Assembly: GCA_014529385.2 (NCBI GenBank)
Contig: CM043955.1
Coordinates: 149,249,640-149,313,639, forward strand
Length of the DNA: 64,000 nt
DNA from: Adiantum capillus-veneris
Lineage: Eukaryota; Streptophyta; Polypodiopsida; Polypodiales; Pteridaceae
Direction of reading: 5' to 3'
How positions within the stretch are numbered: position 1 is the first letter of the stretch; every line of letters starts with the position of its first letter. The notes under the pieces were generated by a model that saw only the letters and a list, made by a program, of their open reading frames with translations, ran no database searches and had not been told where the DNA came from. Positions 1-11,561 of the stretch are shown here, piece after piece. The translations under genes were made by a program, and so were the position numbers.

Positions 1-2744
1 TCGTTTGTCCTTCTTTGGGCTTGGGCCCGTGTCACCGCCTAAACAAGTATGACTGTTTCATTTTCTGATACTCCACTGGAGGGTACTGTTTCCAACAGGT
101 TCAAGGTGGCTTTTGCTCCTTTACTCGGGTTTTTAGGGCAATCAGGAATCAAATGAGTAATCCCACATTCTGGGCAATACGCATTGACTCTAATGATCTC
201 ATCATGGGGACAGTCTCTCAGCCAATGGTCTCCACCACACTTGTAACAGGGGCCCTTGGGTTGTTGAGTTGCTCCTTGAGCTCCTCGTTGCTGGTAATTC
301 TGTCTCTGTCCGCCCATGCCTCCATTGGCTATGAACAACAATGTTCGTTCATCTAAGCTATATCTTCCCTCTCCTGCGGCCTATGCAGCAGTTGGAGGTC
401 CTTGATTCCCTATCATGCTCCATGGATCTAGTGTCGAGGGTTCTTCCGACAGATAATAGATAGGGTTTTCCGCATATCCGTTGGGATCCTCATAATATGC
501 ATGCATAGGCACCAAAGCCTTTTCTTCTGATTCAGTTACCGTTGGGGTGTATCTTACACCAACTGGTCATAATCCTGGTAGGGGTGGTTGTTGCCCCAAC
601 ACCGGTTGTGGTCTCTCTACACCTACAGGTCCTGGTAAGTTGCCTGCTTGATATCTAGGCATAGGTGGAACTTGAGGGGAAGCTACAGGAGCTTGGGGAG
701 CATAAGGTCTCTCCCTCACATATCCCTTGTTATAGTAACATTCCTCGATCCCATTGTTTGTCCATTTTTGTTCAATAGCACACCAGTTGGGCTGTTTAGC
801 CTGGGGTTTGGCGTACAAGTTGATCTTTTTTAGCACTTCATCTACGAGCTGCTCCTAGTTTACCGTTATTTCTCCTTTCAGTGTTGTCTTGGAGGACTTG
901 CTCCCACTTTGCTGTGAAGATGAATCGTCATCAAGGTCCTTGAACTCCCCTTCTTTGTAGACCGCACAATTGTCCACAAGGTACAAAGCTTCCTTGGTCA
1001 ACTCATTCAATGTAGTGCTCCTCTTCATATGTAAGTCTCTCTGGAGATCTGCATTCCTTAGTCCTTGGATGAATATCAGCATAAGTATGGACTGAGTTGG
1101 CAGTTCTTCAACAGGACAGAACTTAACATATCTCTTTAGTCTTAGGGCTGCCTTCCGTACAGATTCTCCATCTTTTTGTTTGAATTTATGGATTTGTGAG
1201 ACGGTATTATGAGTTATTCCCCTTTGAGAGAATTCCTCAATAAACTCGTCAAACACTTCCTCCATCGACTCAAAGTCTCTACGCTCCACAGAGTCAAACC
1301 AAGTTGCAGCATCATCCTCTAGGGTTAGTCCAAACCCTACAAATTGGGTAGGAAAGTCTAACACCTCTTCGGCTCTAATCACACGTACAAAGGCTGCTAC
1401 ATGATCTCTTGGGTCTCTGTTTCCTGTGTATTTCCTGTTTACCCATTTTTGCACTTGAGAAGGTCTAATTCTGCGATGGTCTACAAACCTCATCATTGGA
1501 TCACCCCTTCCAAGTCTATACTCCTCCTCAGGCCTTCTGTAATAGGCTGGTTCCTCGCCCAACTGTGCTCCTAAGCCATAATTTCTAATGGTTCTCGTCG
1601 GAGGTGGTCCTTCTCTTCAAACTCGTTCCATGGGTGGTCCTTCAAGCTCGGTCGACCCTTGTGTCTTTGGCTTAATCTCTGCTTGATACCTTGAATAGTG
1701 TGGGGGTTCTTGCAAATCCCTGAGCCCTCGTGTAGCTGGATAACCCTCTCGGTTTCGGTCTGGTTCCATTGTTGCACTTTGTCAAAGCCATGCCTGCAAT
1801 GATGGCTGGTTTGCTGGTTGGTCTTGGTTGGTGAATGCTTGTGGTCTGGTGGAATGTGATGTAGCGTCATACTCATCTGAAAACGGATTTGTTGACTTAC
1901 TTGGGGTGTGGGCGGCTCTCGATATTTCCTCAAGGGCGTATGCTGATGCTCCTGGACCTGTTGCTCTTTCTACTTCCTCTGGAAGAATACGTTGGTATTC
2001 TCGCCCATATCTATCAACAAAAACTATTCCCTTCCCCGTAGCAGTTTCATAAGAGAATAAGTAAAGAACCTTGTCTTTGCTTAGTTCGTCTATGTATGGT
2101 TCTTTACTACAAAAGTAAGAGACAATACCCTCTCTCTCGTGTTTGTAGATTCTCACATTCTCGTTATAAGTTGGAACCATGGATGTTTTCTTATCATACA
2201 TGAAAATAGCTCTGTGCCGATCAATGTTTGGTGGCGGCTCTTGAGTTTCTGAAACCATTTTCCCTTTATCCACGTTGTCTCCATATCTGTTGTAATCTTC
2301 AGGGTTGCTAACTATTAAATAGTGGTTCCCCTTTTCGTCTCGGAATCTATCTCCATCATCATACATGTGGATTATCTCCAATATTTGTGTTGGCTTCTCT
2401 TCAATGCAAATGCACTTGCGACCTCGATAGTCAGAATAGACTAGGGCTCCTCTTGAGTTTGTTCCCTCCAAGAAGATCACCGTAAGCCTGCAATCATTCA
2501 AAGAATTTTGGGAGGTACTTCCTCCTCGCATAGTTCCATCATAGGTGAAACCTCCTGGCTGTTGTCTACCCATCATGAAGAAAGATTTGTCTGACGAAGT
2601 GTCAGTATCACTACCTTCCTCAATAATCGGTGCTAGCGGATCTAACCTTGCCTGAGTTACACTCTCTTTAGTGGACACTACACTACCTTGGTCACCTGCC
2701 ACCTTCTGGTCTCTAACAATGTATCTTCCTGATCTCAAATTCAT
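1..2744 (-). pseudogene. gag: gag of the minus-strand gypsy copy, interrupted by stops
   Basis: The ATG at 2744 opens MNLRSGR, the same start as the intact gag at 11562. In order it holds an N-terminal domain shared with the intact copy, a retrotransposon gag domain (about 1490-1150, from RIRPSQVQKW) and two CX2CX3HX4C zinc knuckles near 130-245 (CYKCGGDHWLRDC and CPECGITHLIPDC). Both knuckles are complete here, whereas the full-length element has lost the first Cys of the second. The frame is constant over 2.7 kb but is broken by in-frame stops near 1782, 1617, 855, 567 and 411 (TGA or TAG). I found no frameshift. It should not make a full-length Gag without suppression. The 3' end runs off the window. 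Confidence 0.85.
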
Positions 2745-4553
2745 CAAACTTATCAATGCAACTTATCACAAGTTCAACCACTAACCTGGAAATGGATCAG
2801 TTTCTACACAACTTCTTGCTTTGCTGCCGAATAGACCTGTATACAAGAGTTTTAATTTCGGCAATTGAATCACCGCTCTTATCTGCTAGAGGTTATCTTA
2901 GTAATGATTGGTATAACTGGAGAGTTAATCTCAACCACTACTATATTTTATACACTGTTGATGTTCCAGATTAGGTTGCTAACCTGAAACAGTACTTTTC
3001 TCCGATGTTGGCCAATTTAAGCGAAAAATCTTGAATTCAGTCTTTGCTTTGTCAAATGGGCAACCAAGGTCCAAATTTACTTCTGAAAGGAGTTATGGAA
3101 CCCGTAAGCCAAATAGAACCTCACTGTCTAGGCCAGGTTAAATTTTCCCTACAGAATGCCCCAATAGACATCCTACCCGTAGGATGTCTCCTACTGCATT
3201 TTTCCTGGATTTTTGCACTGTATTTTCCCCTCGTTGTACTGAGATTACAACTATTTTTACTTTTTGATTTGGACTTCTAGAAGCTGGTCAATGAGTCAGA
3301 AATCTGTTCCGACGGCCTGGTGATGGTGTTGATCAGTCTAATCAACTCCAAATTGGACCAAAATTGACTAGCAGGCTTGCCTTAGGCTATATAACACCTT
3401 ACAATGCTCAAAGTCCAATTATGGCTTCATTTTCTTGCATTAGACATCCTACGCGTAGGATGTCTTTTTTATCAGAATGGCTTTAAACTCAAGACTTAAG
3501 CTCTCCTTGAGCTGATGATCACCTTGGTATACTCAGATTTCAGTTTGGAGTCCCAAATCACTCAGAAGACATCCTACACGTAGGATGTCTATTTGGTATG
3601 TTTGACCCCAGATTTGTTCCACAGCTTCCCCCTGATGTCAGTATCCCAGTGGTATGCTTAGATCTTGATTTGGATGTCAAAAGTCCTAAACTTCAGCTGT
3701 TTTTGCTTTTTCAGTCAAAAGTGCTAAAGTCCACTTTGAACCCAATTTTCTTACCCGACTGAGGTGAAACCCCTTTCAGTCACTCAATATATCATGAAAG
3801 ACACACTCATGTAGCCATCTTATGGTTTTGGTTTCAAGTTGATGTTTTGGCACTAATTGGGTAGGATGTCTAGCAATTTCAGTCTATCTGGCCTTATCCT
3901 GTCAAGAGATGGCCAAGTTTCCACTTTCCAGTTGAAATTAGGGTAAACCCTACCTTCAGAACACACTGGTCAACTCAAAATCCCAAAATCCCTCCCAGAT
4001 TGGCCTGTAGACATCCTACGCGTAGGATGTCTCCTGGCTTAAAATTAAAGTTTTTTTCTAACAGAAATGCTCCTGATGCTCTGTAGGCCTATCAGAAACA
4101 CTCACAGTAACTTTTGGATTTCAATTAGGCTTTCAACCACACTTTTGCGTCTTTTACAAACTTGTAATGATTCTACCAAGCAAGTATACATGCATGAAAT
4201 GCTCTAGATCTGAATCATGATGTTCTACTTACTCTACTCCAACCTACCATGAGAAAATGGTGATAATGGTGTTTTTGGTTGCTTTTTTGGCCTCTCCAGA
4301 CTCTCAAGCTCTACTCTCACCGCTTCTACCACTCCCACTTCTACTCGAGACTCGACTACTACCTAAAACTACCTAAGTCTACCTCCTCTACCTAAGTCGA
4401 AGGATCTAGGCCAGACACACGCTTCCTAGACTCCCTCTAAGACCTAGAGAGTCCTCCACCCTCTGATCCTATCTAAATGTAAAGTGAGACTCTTGGCAAG
4501 CCAAAAATCCCAATCCTCAAGGATTAGTCTTGGTCACCTACCTAAGGTTTTCG
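2745..4553 (-). other. Untranslated leader of the minus-strand gypsy copy
   Basis: This stretch between PBS and gag has no coding potential I can support. It is the counterpart of 10158-11561 in the full-length element and carries the palindrome array listed separately. Short ORFs in it are not credible genes. Confidence 0.6.
3166..4032 (-). repeat. Palindrome array, variant AGACATCCTACG + reverse complement
   Basis: 24-bp dyads lie at 3166-3189 (one mismatch), 3442-3465 (perfect), 3567-3590 (one mismatch) and 4009-4032 (perfect). A surviving half-site lies at 3862-3872. Read 5' to 3' on the minus strand, the spacings are 160, 282, 125 and 276 bp, then 445 bp to the gag ATG. The 282/125/276 run matches the 288/125/282 run before gag in the full-length element. 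Each arm differs from that element by one base, and the change is mirrored in the other arm. Confidence 0.85.
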
Positions 4554-4571
4554 TCCCCGGCAACAGTGCCG
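4554..4571 (-). promoter_or_regulatory. Degraded primer-binding site
   Basis: The minus strand reads CGGCACTGTTGCCGGGGA directly after an LTR end (CCAACA). It matches 14 of 18 bases of the PBS at 10140-10157, so it is a decayed version of the same tRNA-primer site. Confidence 0.7.
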
Positions 4572-4572
4572 A

Positions 4573-5440
4573 TGTTGGACGGGTACGCCGCGACGGACGT
4601 CAGCACAGCGAGAACTCACCTAACAAGTAATGTCAGCTAAGGATGAAGCTCGACCCGCAGGCGCGTGGAAGCAAGCATAAGGTGTCAACCTACACTCGAC
4701 CGACTCCTAACTAATTCCTACAGAGGCTCCTACCACTTGTCTAAGTCACAGTCTTCAAGAGAACAAAAGAGGATACTTCCTACAACGCTTGCTAGAGCCG
4801 AATGCCTATCAAACACTTTCGAAACACCATAGAACTTGAAGGAGACCCTACTAATACCTATAGGCCACTCTCCCTAAGGTCTGTGCACCAAAATCACGAC
4901 CCAAAACACCCAGTGCAGAAATACGTAGGATGTCTGGCCGAAATCTGCAGGTCTTCGTTTCCAAAATATGAAGTGCCTAATGTGTAGTTCTACTCAATGT
5001 GAACGCGTGGATATGCTGCAATGCAAAATCGGACAACGTATGCTCACCCAAGCAACCGATGAAGCTCGTAGAAGGAGCTCCCAAAGCCGGACCGTACGCA
5101 CGCAATGTTGGTATCGGCTCGTAGCTCTAGTCGGGGGCAACACGCTGCACTTCTCCGCACTCGATTCCGACCACCGTAGCACACGTAGCGTCAAGACAAA
5201 GCTCACACTCTCTCTCACGTACACAGTACGCTCACTCACAAACTTAAACTTGTTAAAAATGACAAAAGGTTTTTCATTAAGGTCAAAAAGTGATATATAT
5301 ACCTTACAACTTCTCAAACCCTAAAGTTTCAAAAGCATCCATCTACTCCATCTAGCTATCAAAACTAGGATACAATTTGGAAACTTCTGTAAGTCCCAAT
5401 ATTTACAAGGTGAAAAACCGGGTTTTCCTCAATGAATGAC
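4573..5440 (-). repeat. 5' LTR of the minus-strand gypsy copy
   Basis: The reverse complement aligns in order with the LTR at 9118-10137: a TATA region near 5296 (ATATATA), a short CT/GA tract near 5205, the block around 4980-5040 equivalent to the AGCATATC region, and the GCGCCTGCGGGTC block near 4650-4665. It carries a palindrome half-site at 4922-4935, in the same place as the LTR half-site of the full-length element. The outer boundary is uncertain. Confidence 0.65.
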
Positions 5441-5443
5441 TAA

Positions 5444-6108
5444 TTACAAAAAATAATAATCCGCCGAGTAGTTAGATACCGTGGGGTGTGTCCAGCTTCT
5501 AACACTCGCCTTTTTCTTGTCTTGATCTTCGTTGTCTTCACCATCACTTTCATAAGAGGAAGATGATGAAGAAGATGGAGAAGAGGGTGTCCTCTTTCTC
5601 GCCTTTTTCTTCTCTTGCTTTTTATCATCCCTCTTTGAGTTATGGCGTGGAGAAGAGTGCGATGGTCTTCTCCGCTTTGGTGGTGATGGAGAGCGTTTAG
5701 CCCGCCATCTTCGTGGAGCCATCTCCGCCGAGGTGGTGGGAGACTCATTTCTTTCTCGTTCCTCTGGTGGAGGATCTTGAGTTCTCCTTTGGGAAGGAGA
5801 TACATCATCAAGAAGTAAATTCTTGAGCCCTTCGTATGGATTCTCTTCTTCTTCCCGAATCGGAGAGAGACCTCTTTTGGTAGTCTCACAAGGAGGCTTC
5901 CTAGGTGTTCTCTCATCATGGTGATGAGCTTGGAGAATCCTGTGAGCACGGAGCTGCCGTTGCACTTTGCTTTGGAGAGATGGATTGTCCATGGCTTGTT
6001 GAAGCCTAGAAACAAGATAGTTAACAAGCATTGAAGCATCATTAGTAGCTTGCTCATGAGCAAAATCAAAGTTATCAAAATTTCACTCTCTTTTCTATTG
6101 TCAGCCAT
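5444..6108 (-). pseudogene. Gag-like N-terminal ORF of a second LTR element
   Basis: An ATG at 6108 (MADNRKESE) is followed within about 10 codons by a one-base frame change. After it a coherent frame runs to a stop at 5444. The protein has a helical N-terminus (NFDNFDFAHEQATNDASM, then VSRLQQAMDN), then a charged, low-complexity tail with SPSPPKRRRP, a poly-Ser run and Lys-rich stretches. This is typical of a nucleic-acid-binding capsid-type protein. No zinc knuckle or enzyme domain is visible. It follows an LTR-like stretch on the same strand and stops where the gypsy LTR begins, so the gypsy element may have inserted into it. The assignment is an inference from context and composition. Confidence 0.4.
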
Positions 6109-6168
6109 TCTAACAACTTTTAGGTGTAAAATTTTTAGGTGTACTTTGGCACTTCAAGCCCTAGTTGC

Positions 6169-6864
6169 TGTTAGGAAATAAGACGTAGCTAAATAGATAA
6201 TTGAGTAGATTACTTAATGGAGAGAGACAGATTTATATACACGAGATTATAGAGTAGAGAGAGAGAGAGAGAGAGAGTACACACGATATACGTGGTTCAC
6301 CCAATGTGGGCTAAGTCCACGGGAAAGCAGCCACAATGTCTTCAGTACTTCAAAACAAGAAGTAGTTTACAAAGGGATTATACCCTTAATGGAGCTCCGG
6401 CCTTGCTTCACTCTCACCACCTCACACTCACCTTGTTGCATCAACTTCACCACAGAAAATTACAAAGGGTAAATCAGGCTCCATACTTAACAGTTGCTAC
6501 TTCTCTTTACGACCCCTGTAGAAAAATCACTCAAGCTACTGTACCCGCGGCTTGAATACCATTAATTGCAAGGAATAGAAGAGAGGGTCTTTCGACACCA
6601 AAACAGCACCGGCTCCTGTCAAGCTTCTAATAGCTCAATAGTGGTTAAGCCGTAGGCAAGCCCCGTAGGACTCCACTATTAAGACCATAGCTCTCGACGG
6701 TGATGCCCTGTTAACTGCACGAAGGCAGGCGCACTGCAAGGCTGAAAAATCCCTATTCTACTTACTCACAGGCAATTAATAATACCAACCATTTATAGCT
6801 AGCTTGAGGACCTCCGTTCTCGAGCAAGCAAAGAGAAACCTTGTGCTCTGATACCAATGTAACA
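6169..6864 (-). repeat. Copia-like LTR/PBS remnant
   Basis: The stretch is bounded by TGTTA and TAACA. It carries CCGTGGACTTAG...GAACCACG on the minus strand near 6286-6325, a box common in plant copia LTRs, followed by a short CT/GA tract and a TATATAA-like site. At 6845-6856 the minus strand reads TGGTATCAGAGC, the usual initiator-Met tRNA PBS of copia elements. Whether this PBS belongs to an LTR above 6864 or sits by chance in a nested LTR cannot be settled by eye. No target duplication was found. Confidence 0.4.
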
Positions 6865-8657
6865 TTTAATGGCCTAATAACTTGTGTGTAGCGGAAATGA
6901 GCATGAACATAGGGGCATTTCATTAGAATAGATTCCTAATGAGAATTACAAGAGTTCTTGGGTGGAGAGAGCAACAAAAATCATAACACCTAGTTAGATA
7001 GCACCGGATTTGCATGGAGCCGGTCCCCCCTCCAAAAGGCTTTGTATTATGGTTTCTCCCATCAAGAGAGACATTGTACAATACAATTCTTTGTGTTCCT
7101 TCAAGACTAGCTAGTGCAATGAAGATGAAAGCTTCATGCCCTGAGCAAAACACTTAGAAAACACAACTTGAATTATCCCCATTCTAAGACCCAAGACCTC
7201 ACACACCTTCGAAGATGGTGAGAGCTAGCAGGGTATGAGAGTAGATTGAGAGGAAGAAGGAGTATCTCACGAGAGAGATGTACATCTCCTCACATAATCA
7301 CTCATATTAGCATAGCTTAGCTTAGTAATTAGCTTGGTAGAGGAGATGAGCATGCATTCAAGCTTGGCTCTTGGTTGGATTTTCATCCACATGCCAAGAG
7401 TGTGTTGATGTAGGCTTCCATCTCACAAGCTTGGAGTAGGTGATGAGCTCTCCATTAAAGCTTGGGAAGAGATAGTCTTCTCTTTCTTCACACATGAGAT
7501 TGTGTGAGTGTGTGTGTGATAATGCCTTGCAAAAATCATCCCCCCCCCCCTCTCTCTTGGGTGAGCCCTCTTGCTAATTGCTCTTGCTCTCATCCCATTG
7601 GACCTCCCCAGGGCTAGCCTATCACCATTAAGCAGCATAAGTGATAGCCTTTTGACATGTGTCCCCCTTTCCCCTTTTGTGAGAGCTTTAGGTTAATTAA
7701 TAATTCAATTAAACTCTCATTGGACCCCTTTGCCTCCTGGCCAATAGGAATCAGGCAAGCCATTGGGCTCCTGAAGGCTCATTGGACCCCTTGGGAGACT
7801 GCCCAATAGTCATCTAGGAGACTTAATTCTCATTGGTTCTTTTATTAAGTGTTTTTTAAATTAATTAAACTAGATTTACTCTAGCTTAAATTTCATTGGT
7901 CCACCTCCAAGGCCATCCGATAGGAATTGGGCACACCTTGTGGGCATCTGGGCTAGGGAGCTGACATGTGTCCCTAATTCCCTTTGTGTAAAGGGAGCCT
8001 CTGTGCGTGTGTGTGTGTGTGTGTGTGTGACTTTCTCTCTCATCCCCTAGAAGAAGGGCTCGCCCCCTCCCATGTAGGGATTGCAAAGACTTTTTTGGGT
8101 ACACACAAAGCATCCAATTTCCCCTAGGGTTGACCTTTGGACACAACCTTTGAATTTTGGAACCTTAGCATTTTGGAAGTCTTAATGGGCTGAACCTTAG
8201 GGTCTTTTTAGCCCATTGTTTCACATGGCTCTTTTGCAGATGGCCCCCCCTTTGGATCCCTATTTTCCCTCCTTTGGATCCCTACTGAGGCCGGTCTGCT
8301 AGCTTAACCAATATTCTAGCTTTTTCTCCCCTGGTACTTCCCCACATTAAATGATTAGTTTAATATGAGAAAATCATTTAGGAGAATTAGATATTGATTA
8401 TTATGACAGAAGCGATGATTACAAGTTGGAGCAAAGAGGTAGCTCTCTGTGCGTAATGCAATAGTCACTTATCTTTAGAAAATAATCTTTTCTTTTTCCA
8501 CTAACCTTAGTGTATTATATAGCTAGGGCTTTCTAAAGTGGCCGGCGGCCAACTTCTCATGGACCTTTACATACATCATTGGAAAAATTACATCTTTGAC
8601 TCAGACTTGACATAGACGATTGACATTAGGCTTTTACAGGGTTTGATGTATAAACAT

Positions 8658-8658
<1 letters not shown>
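6865..8658. other. Unassigned non-coding DNA
   Basis: No gene can be supported. It may include the LTR belonging to the PBS at 6845-6856. It has short GT runs near 7500 and 8004-8028 and several recurrences of a CATTGGACC phrase between 7590 and 7910, suggesting old internal duplications. The ORFs here translate as low-complexity sequence. Confidence 0.4.

Positions 8659-8740
<82 letters not shown>
8659..8740. repeat. (CT)n microsatellite, 41 units
   Basis: An uninterrupted CT dinucleotide run of 82 bp. The long Leu/Ser and Arg/Glu ORFs over it are artefacts of the repeat. Confidence 0.98.
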
Positions 8741-8741
<1 letters not shown>

Positions 8742-9112
8742 GCTCTCCCTTTTTTTTGTGGAGCAATAGGGGATACTCATTGGCATAAAATGCAAAATGA
8801 AAGAATAAACAAGAGATACAATCGTGGCTCAACAACATGATGGGTACCAGTGGAAAGTTCAGGGCATGCAACAGGAGTCGTGGTGGCAAGCGATGGCCAC
8901 TGAGAGATACAGTGAGAGACCCAACAAGGAGGGGGCCTCTTTCCATGTGTACTGAGGAGACATTAATATTTTTTAATTTAGACGGCGTCGCAATGTCAAC
9001 AACTCCACGTCATTGCTCGGGTGGTTACGAGAGTTCTCCTGAAAACGATGTTAGTGTGGTGTGTGAGTTCGGGTTTATGCTCCCCTTTTTGGTTGCAGCA
9101 AGTAACATCTTG
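8741..9112. other. Left flank of the gypsy insertion
   Basis: Unique-looking DNA without a recognisable gene. It ends in the target duplication of the 9118-28271 element, and its natural continuation is at 28277. Confidence 0.5.
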
Positions 9113-9117
9113 CAACT
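9113..9117. repeat. Target-site duplication, left copy (CAACT)
   Basis: CAACT directly precedes the terminal TG of the 5' LTR. The identical CAACT follows the terminal CA of the 3' LTR at 28272-28276. Confidence 0.95.
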
Positions 9118-9326
9118 TGTTGAGCCAGCAGAGGATCACACCCACATTTTTGCTCACACTCATCATTTTGTAACCATTGATTGTAATAAATGTCTTTCCG
9201 ACATTAATTTTGATTTGAGCCATTCATTAAGTAATGGGACTCAATTGAGTTTCCAGCTTGTAATCCCGAAGTAATTTCACTTGCTGATGTAATTAGTTAG
9301 AGATGTTCTCACCTCCAAGGCTGAGG

Positions 9327-9333
9327 TATATAA
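9327..9333 (+). promoter_or_regulatory. TATA box of the 5' LTR
   Basis: TATATAA lies about 210 bp into the LTR and upstream of the GA tract. It is conserved in the 3' LTR (27511-27517), and a TATA-like site occurs at the equivalent place in the minus-strand LTR. It is the likely core promoter for the genomic RNA. Confidence 0.7.
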
Positions 9334-9402
9334 GCCAAAGTTTTTGTAACCTAAAGATTCAGATTATTAATCAAAGTGAGTTTTTGAGCGCCGTGACTGT
9401 GT

Positions 9403-9513
<111 letters not shown>

Positions 9514-10139
9514 TTATCTACTTGCTACGCGAGCTACAGAGCCGCCATTGGAGAAGCGACACCGCCATTGTGTTAGCAACGGCGAGAGCTACGCACAGAT
9601 ACCAAGAGTGCGCGCTATCGGCTTCTATGTGTGGTAAGTTCCTACGAGCTTCGGTGTGAGTTTTCTTCCAACTCGTGTGTCGGAATGGAGCGTGCAGCAT
9701 ATCTATAGAACCACAACGAGTAGAGCTACACATTGGTACCATCGGGGTCAAGTTTTGATCACCTGTATTTTTCGGCCTGTTTTCATACGCGTTTACCGCA
9801 CGGAGTGGTTATAGGTTGATTTTGCAGTTCAAGTCTTTAGGGTGTTGTTATTACCTAGTGTATAGACTTCCCCTTGAGTTTGAAATCGATTCAACGATTC
9901 TAGATTCTGTTTCGTATAGCATTCGTTCGTAGTACGGATTTCAGTCACTTGTGTATTTTAGAACTTAGATTTGATTTCCTTAGTAGTGATTGTCGTTAGA
10001 AGGTCGAGTAGGTGATTTGACACCCACCTAGTTGTTTCCATGCGCCTGCGGGTCAAGATCCGTCCTCGTCTAACAAATTCTGTTGCTGGTTGAGTTCTCG
10101 CTATTTAGCTTCCGCTAGCAGCGTAACCGCCTTAACATT

Positions 10140-10157
10140 TGGCGCCGCTGCCGGGGA
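10140..10157 (+). promoter_or_regulatory. Primer-binding site
   Basis: TGGCGCCGCTGCCGGGGA starts two bases after the LTR end. It differs by one base from the TGGCGCCGTTGCCGGGGA type that I associate with tRNA-Asp priming in plant gypsy elements. It marks the start of minus-strand DNA synthesis. The tRNA identity is from memory of the family. Confidence 0.85.
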
Positions 10158-11561
10158 CGAGAGCCCTAAGTAGGTGACCTTAAACTAATCCTATGAGGTG
10201 AGTCGTATAAACTACTTTGTATACTTTAGTTAGAAAAGATCTAGGAGTGGTGGACTCCGAAGATCTCGAGAGATACTAGGAAGTGGGGTATTCCTGGGTC
10301 TTCCGTGTTGACAGTATTTTTAGATTAGCTTAGATTTGTTTGTTGTTTTGTTGGTGTTGAGTAGTTGTTGATAGAAGAAGAATTTGCTAGTCCGTGAGTG
10401 GCAGTGGATCTCTTTAAAATCACAATTACCAAACCCATTTTATGATTAGGAATAGCTTAGGTAGGACTTCATTTGATCCTGATCTAGAGCTAGTAATCAT
10501 TGGAGTATTTGCTTGATATGGTTGATTGCATGTTAGATCACTAAACCGTCGAGTTAGTAGTGAAACTTGCAATAAACAAAAGTCAGAGAAATTTTCTGTG
10601 TATCTGGGAGTTGCTGAGCACTTGAGAAAGCTTTAGGAAGGATTCTATGCCAAAAAACTGGAAATCTGCAACTTTAGACATCATACGCGTATGATGTCTA
10701 AATAACCAAACAGAGACCAAAAGAGAAATTTTGACTTTACCAGAGTGTTCAAAAGGGGAGTTATACCCTAATTTCAACTTAAAACAAGAGCAGTAACACT
10801 CAAAGAAACCCAAAAAGACAAGTCGGAGTCCAAGAAACGCAAAGAATAGGAAATTTTGGATTCAGATCTTGTTTTTACATTCAAACCTGACAAAAACACT
10901 TGAAACTCAATTATAAACATTGGAGAAGGCTTAAAACCAAAAATAGTCAAAATCTGGGACAAAAGACATCATACGCGTATAATGTCTTTTAGCACATCCA
11001 CTGCTTAATTTTGATATCTGACGTGACAAGATTGTTACAAACACTGTAGAAAGCATAAATATCAAGTCTTGACCCAAATTGAGGAAAAAGACATCATACG
11101 CGTATGATGTCTTTGACCTAATTTTGGACATATTTTGATACTTTGCCAACACAGATCCAGTGTAATAGCTGTCTAGAGGTTATATTTCAAGTTTCATCCC
11201 ATTTGGATCACAATTGACCCAAAACAAGTCAAAAGCAGAAAATTGCCAAGAAAAGCCTAAATTAGCCATAACTTGCTCAAACAGAGTTCAAACTGAATTT
11301 TGTGAGTGGACAGAGCGTAAGGGGGCTACTGAGAGTGAGCATAACCAAAATAGTCCAAATCTGTGAAAAAAGACATCATACGCGTATAATGTCTTTTTCA
11401 GCATAACTGCAACAAAATTCTCACCTGATGAAACAGAAGTTGTCCAACTGACAAGATTAAACAATTGACCAAGTATCAATCAATTTGGATCAATTCTGAC
11501 CACAAAAACTTGGGAAAACAAATTGCCGAGATGGAAGAGTTAAAGTCCTTTAGGGGAATTG
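10158..11561 (+). other. Long untranslated leader before gag
   Basis: 1.4 kb without a credible ORF. It carries four 24-bp palindromes. The phrase around 11190-11215 (AAGTTTCATCCCATTTGGAT) recurs near 23624-23645 before ORF3, so this leader shares ancestry with the ORF3 leader. It probably contains packaging or translation signals, which is an inference. Confidence 0.7.
10676..11394 (+). repeat. Palindrome array before gag (4 copies)
   Basis: 24-bp dyads (AGACATCATACG followed by its reverse complement) lie at 10676-10699 and 11089-11112 (perfect) and at 10964-10987 and 11371-11394 (one G-to-A mismatch in the right arm). Start-to-start spacings are 288, 125 and 282 bp. The last starts 191 bp before the gag ATG. 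Confidence 0.95.

Larger units (their letters stand above)
1..5440 (-). mobile_element. Decayed Ty3/gypsy LTR retrotransposon, 5' part only
   Basis: Read on the minus strand this is LTR (about 5440-4573), a PBS-like site, a long leader with palindromes and gag (2744 to the window edge). Gag and LTR are recognisably related to the full-length element at 9118-28271, for example the MNLRSGR start, the zinc knuckles and the LTR block around GCGCCTGCGGGTC. They are clearly diverged and form a different subfamily. The pol half lies outside the window, and the outer LTR edge near 5440 is approximate because no terminal TG or target duplication is clear. Confidence 0.85.

Noticed and set aside
4802-5324. 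Short ORFs on both strands within the minus-strand LTR
   Set aside because: Homology shows this is LTR sequence; equivalent ORFs are not kept in the other LTRs.
5440-6108. 222-codon minus ORF in the first frame of the gag-like gene
   Set aside because: After the first nine residues the coherent protein is in the neighbouring frame; the long ORF is mostly off-frame translation.
8626-8946. Long ORFs across the (CT)n tract on both strands
   Set aside because: The amino acids are Leu/Ser or Arg/Glu runs dictated by the dinucleotide repeat; no other coding evidence.
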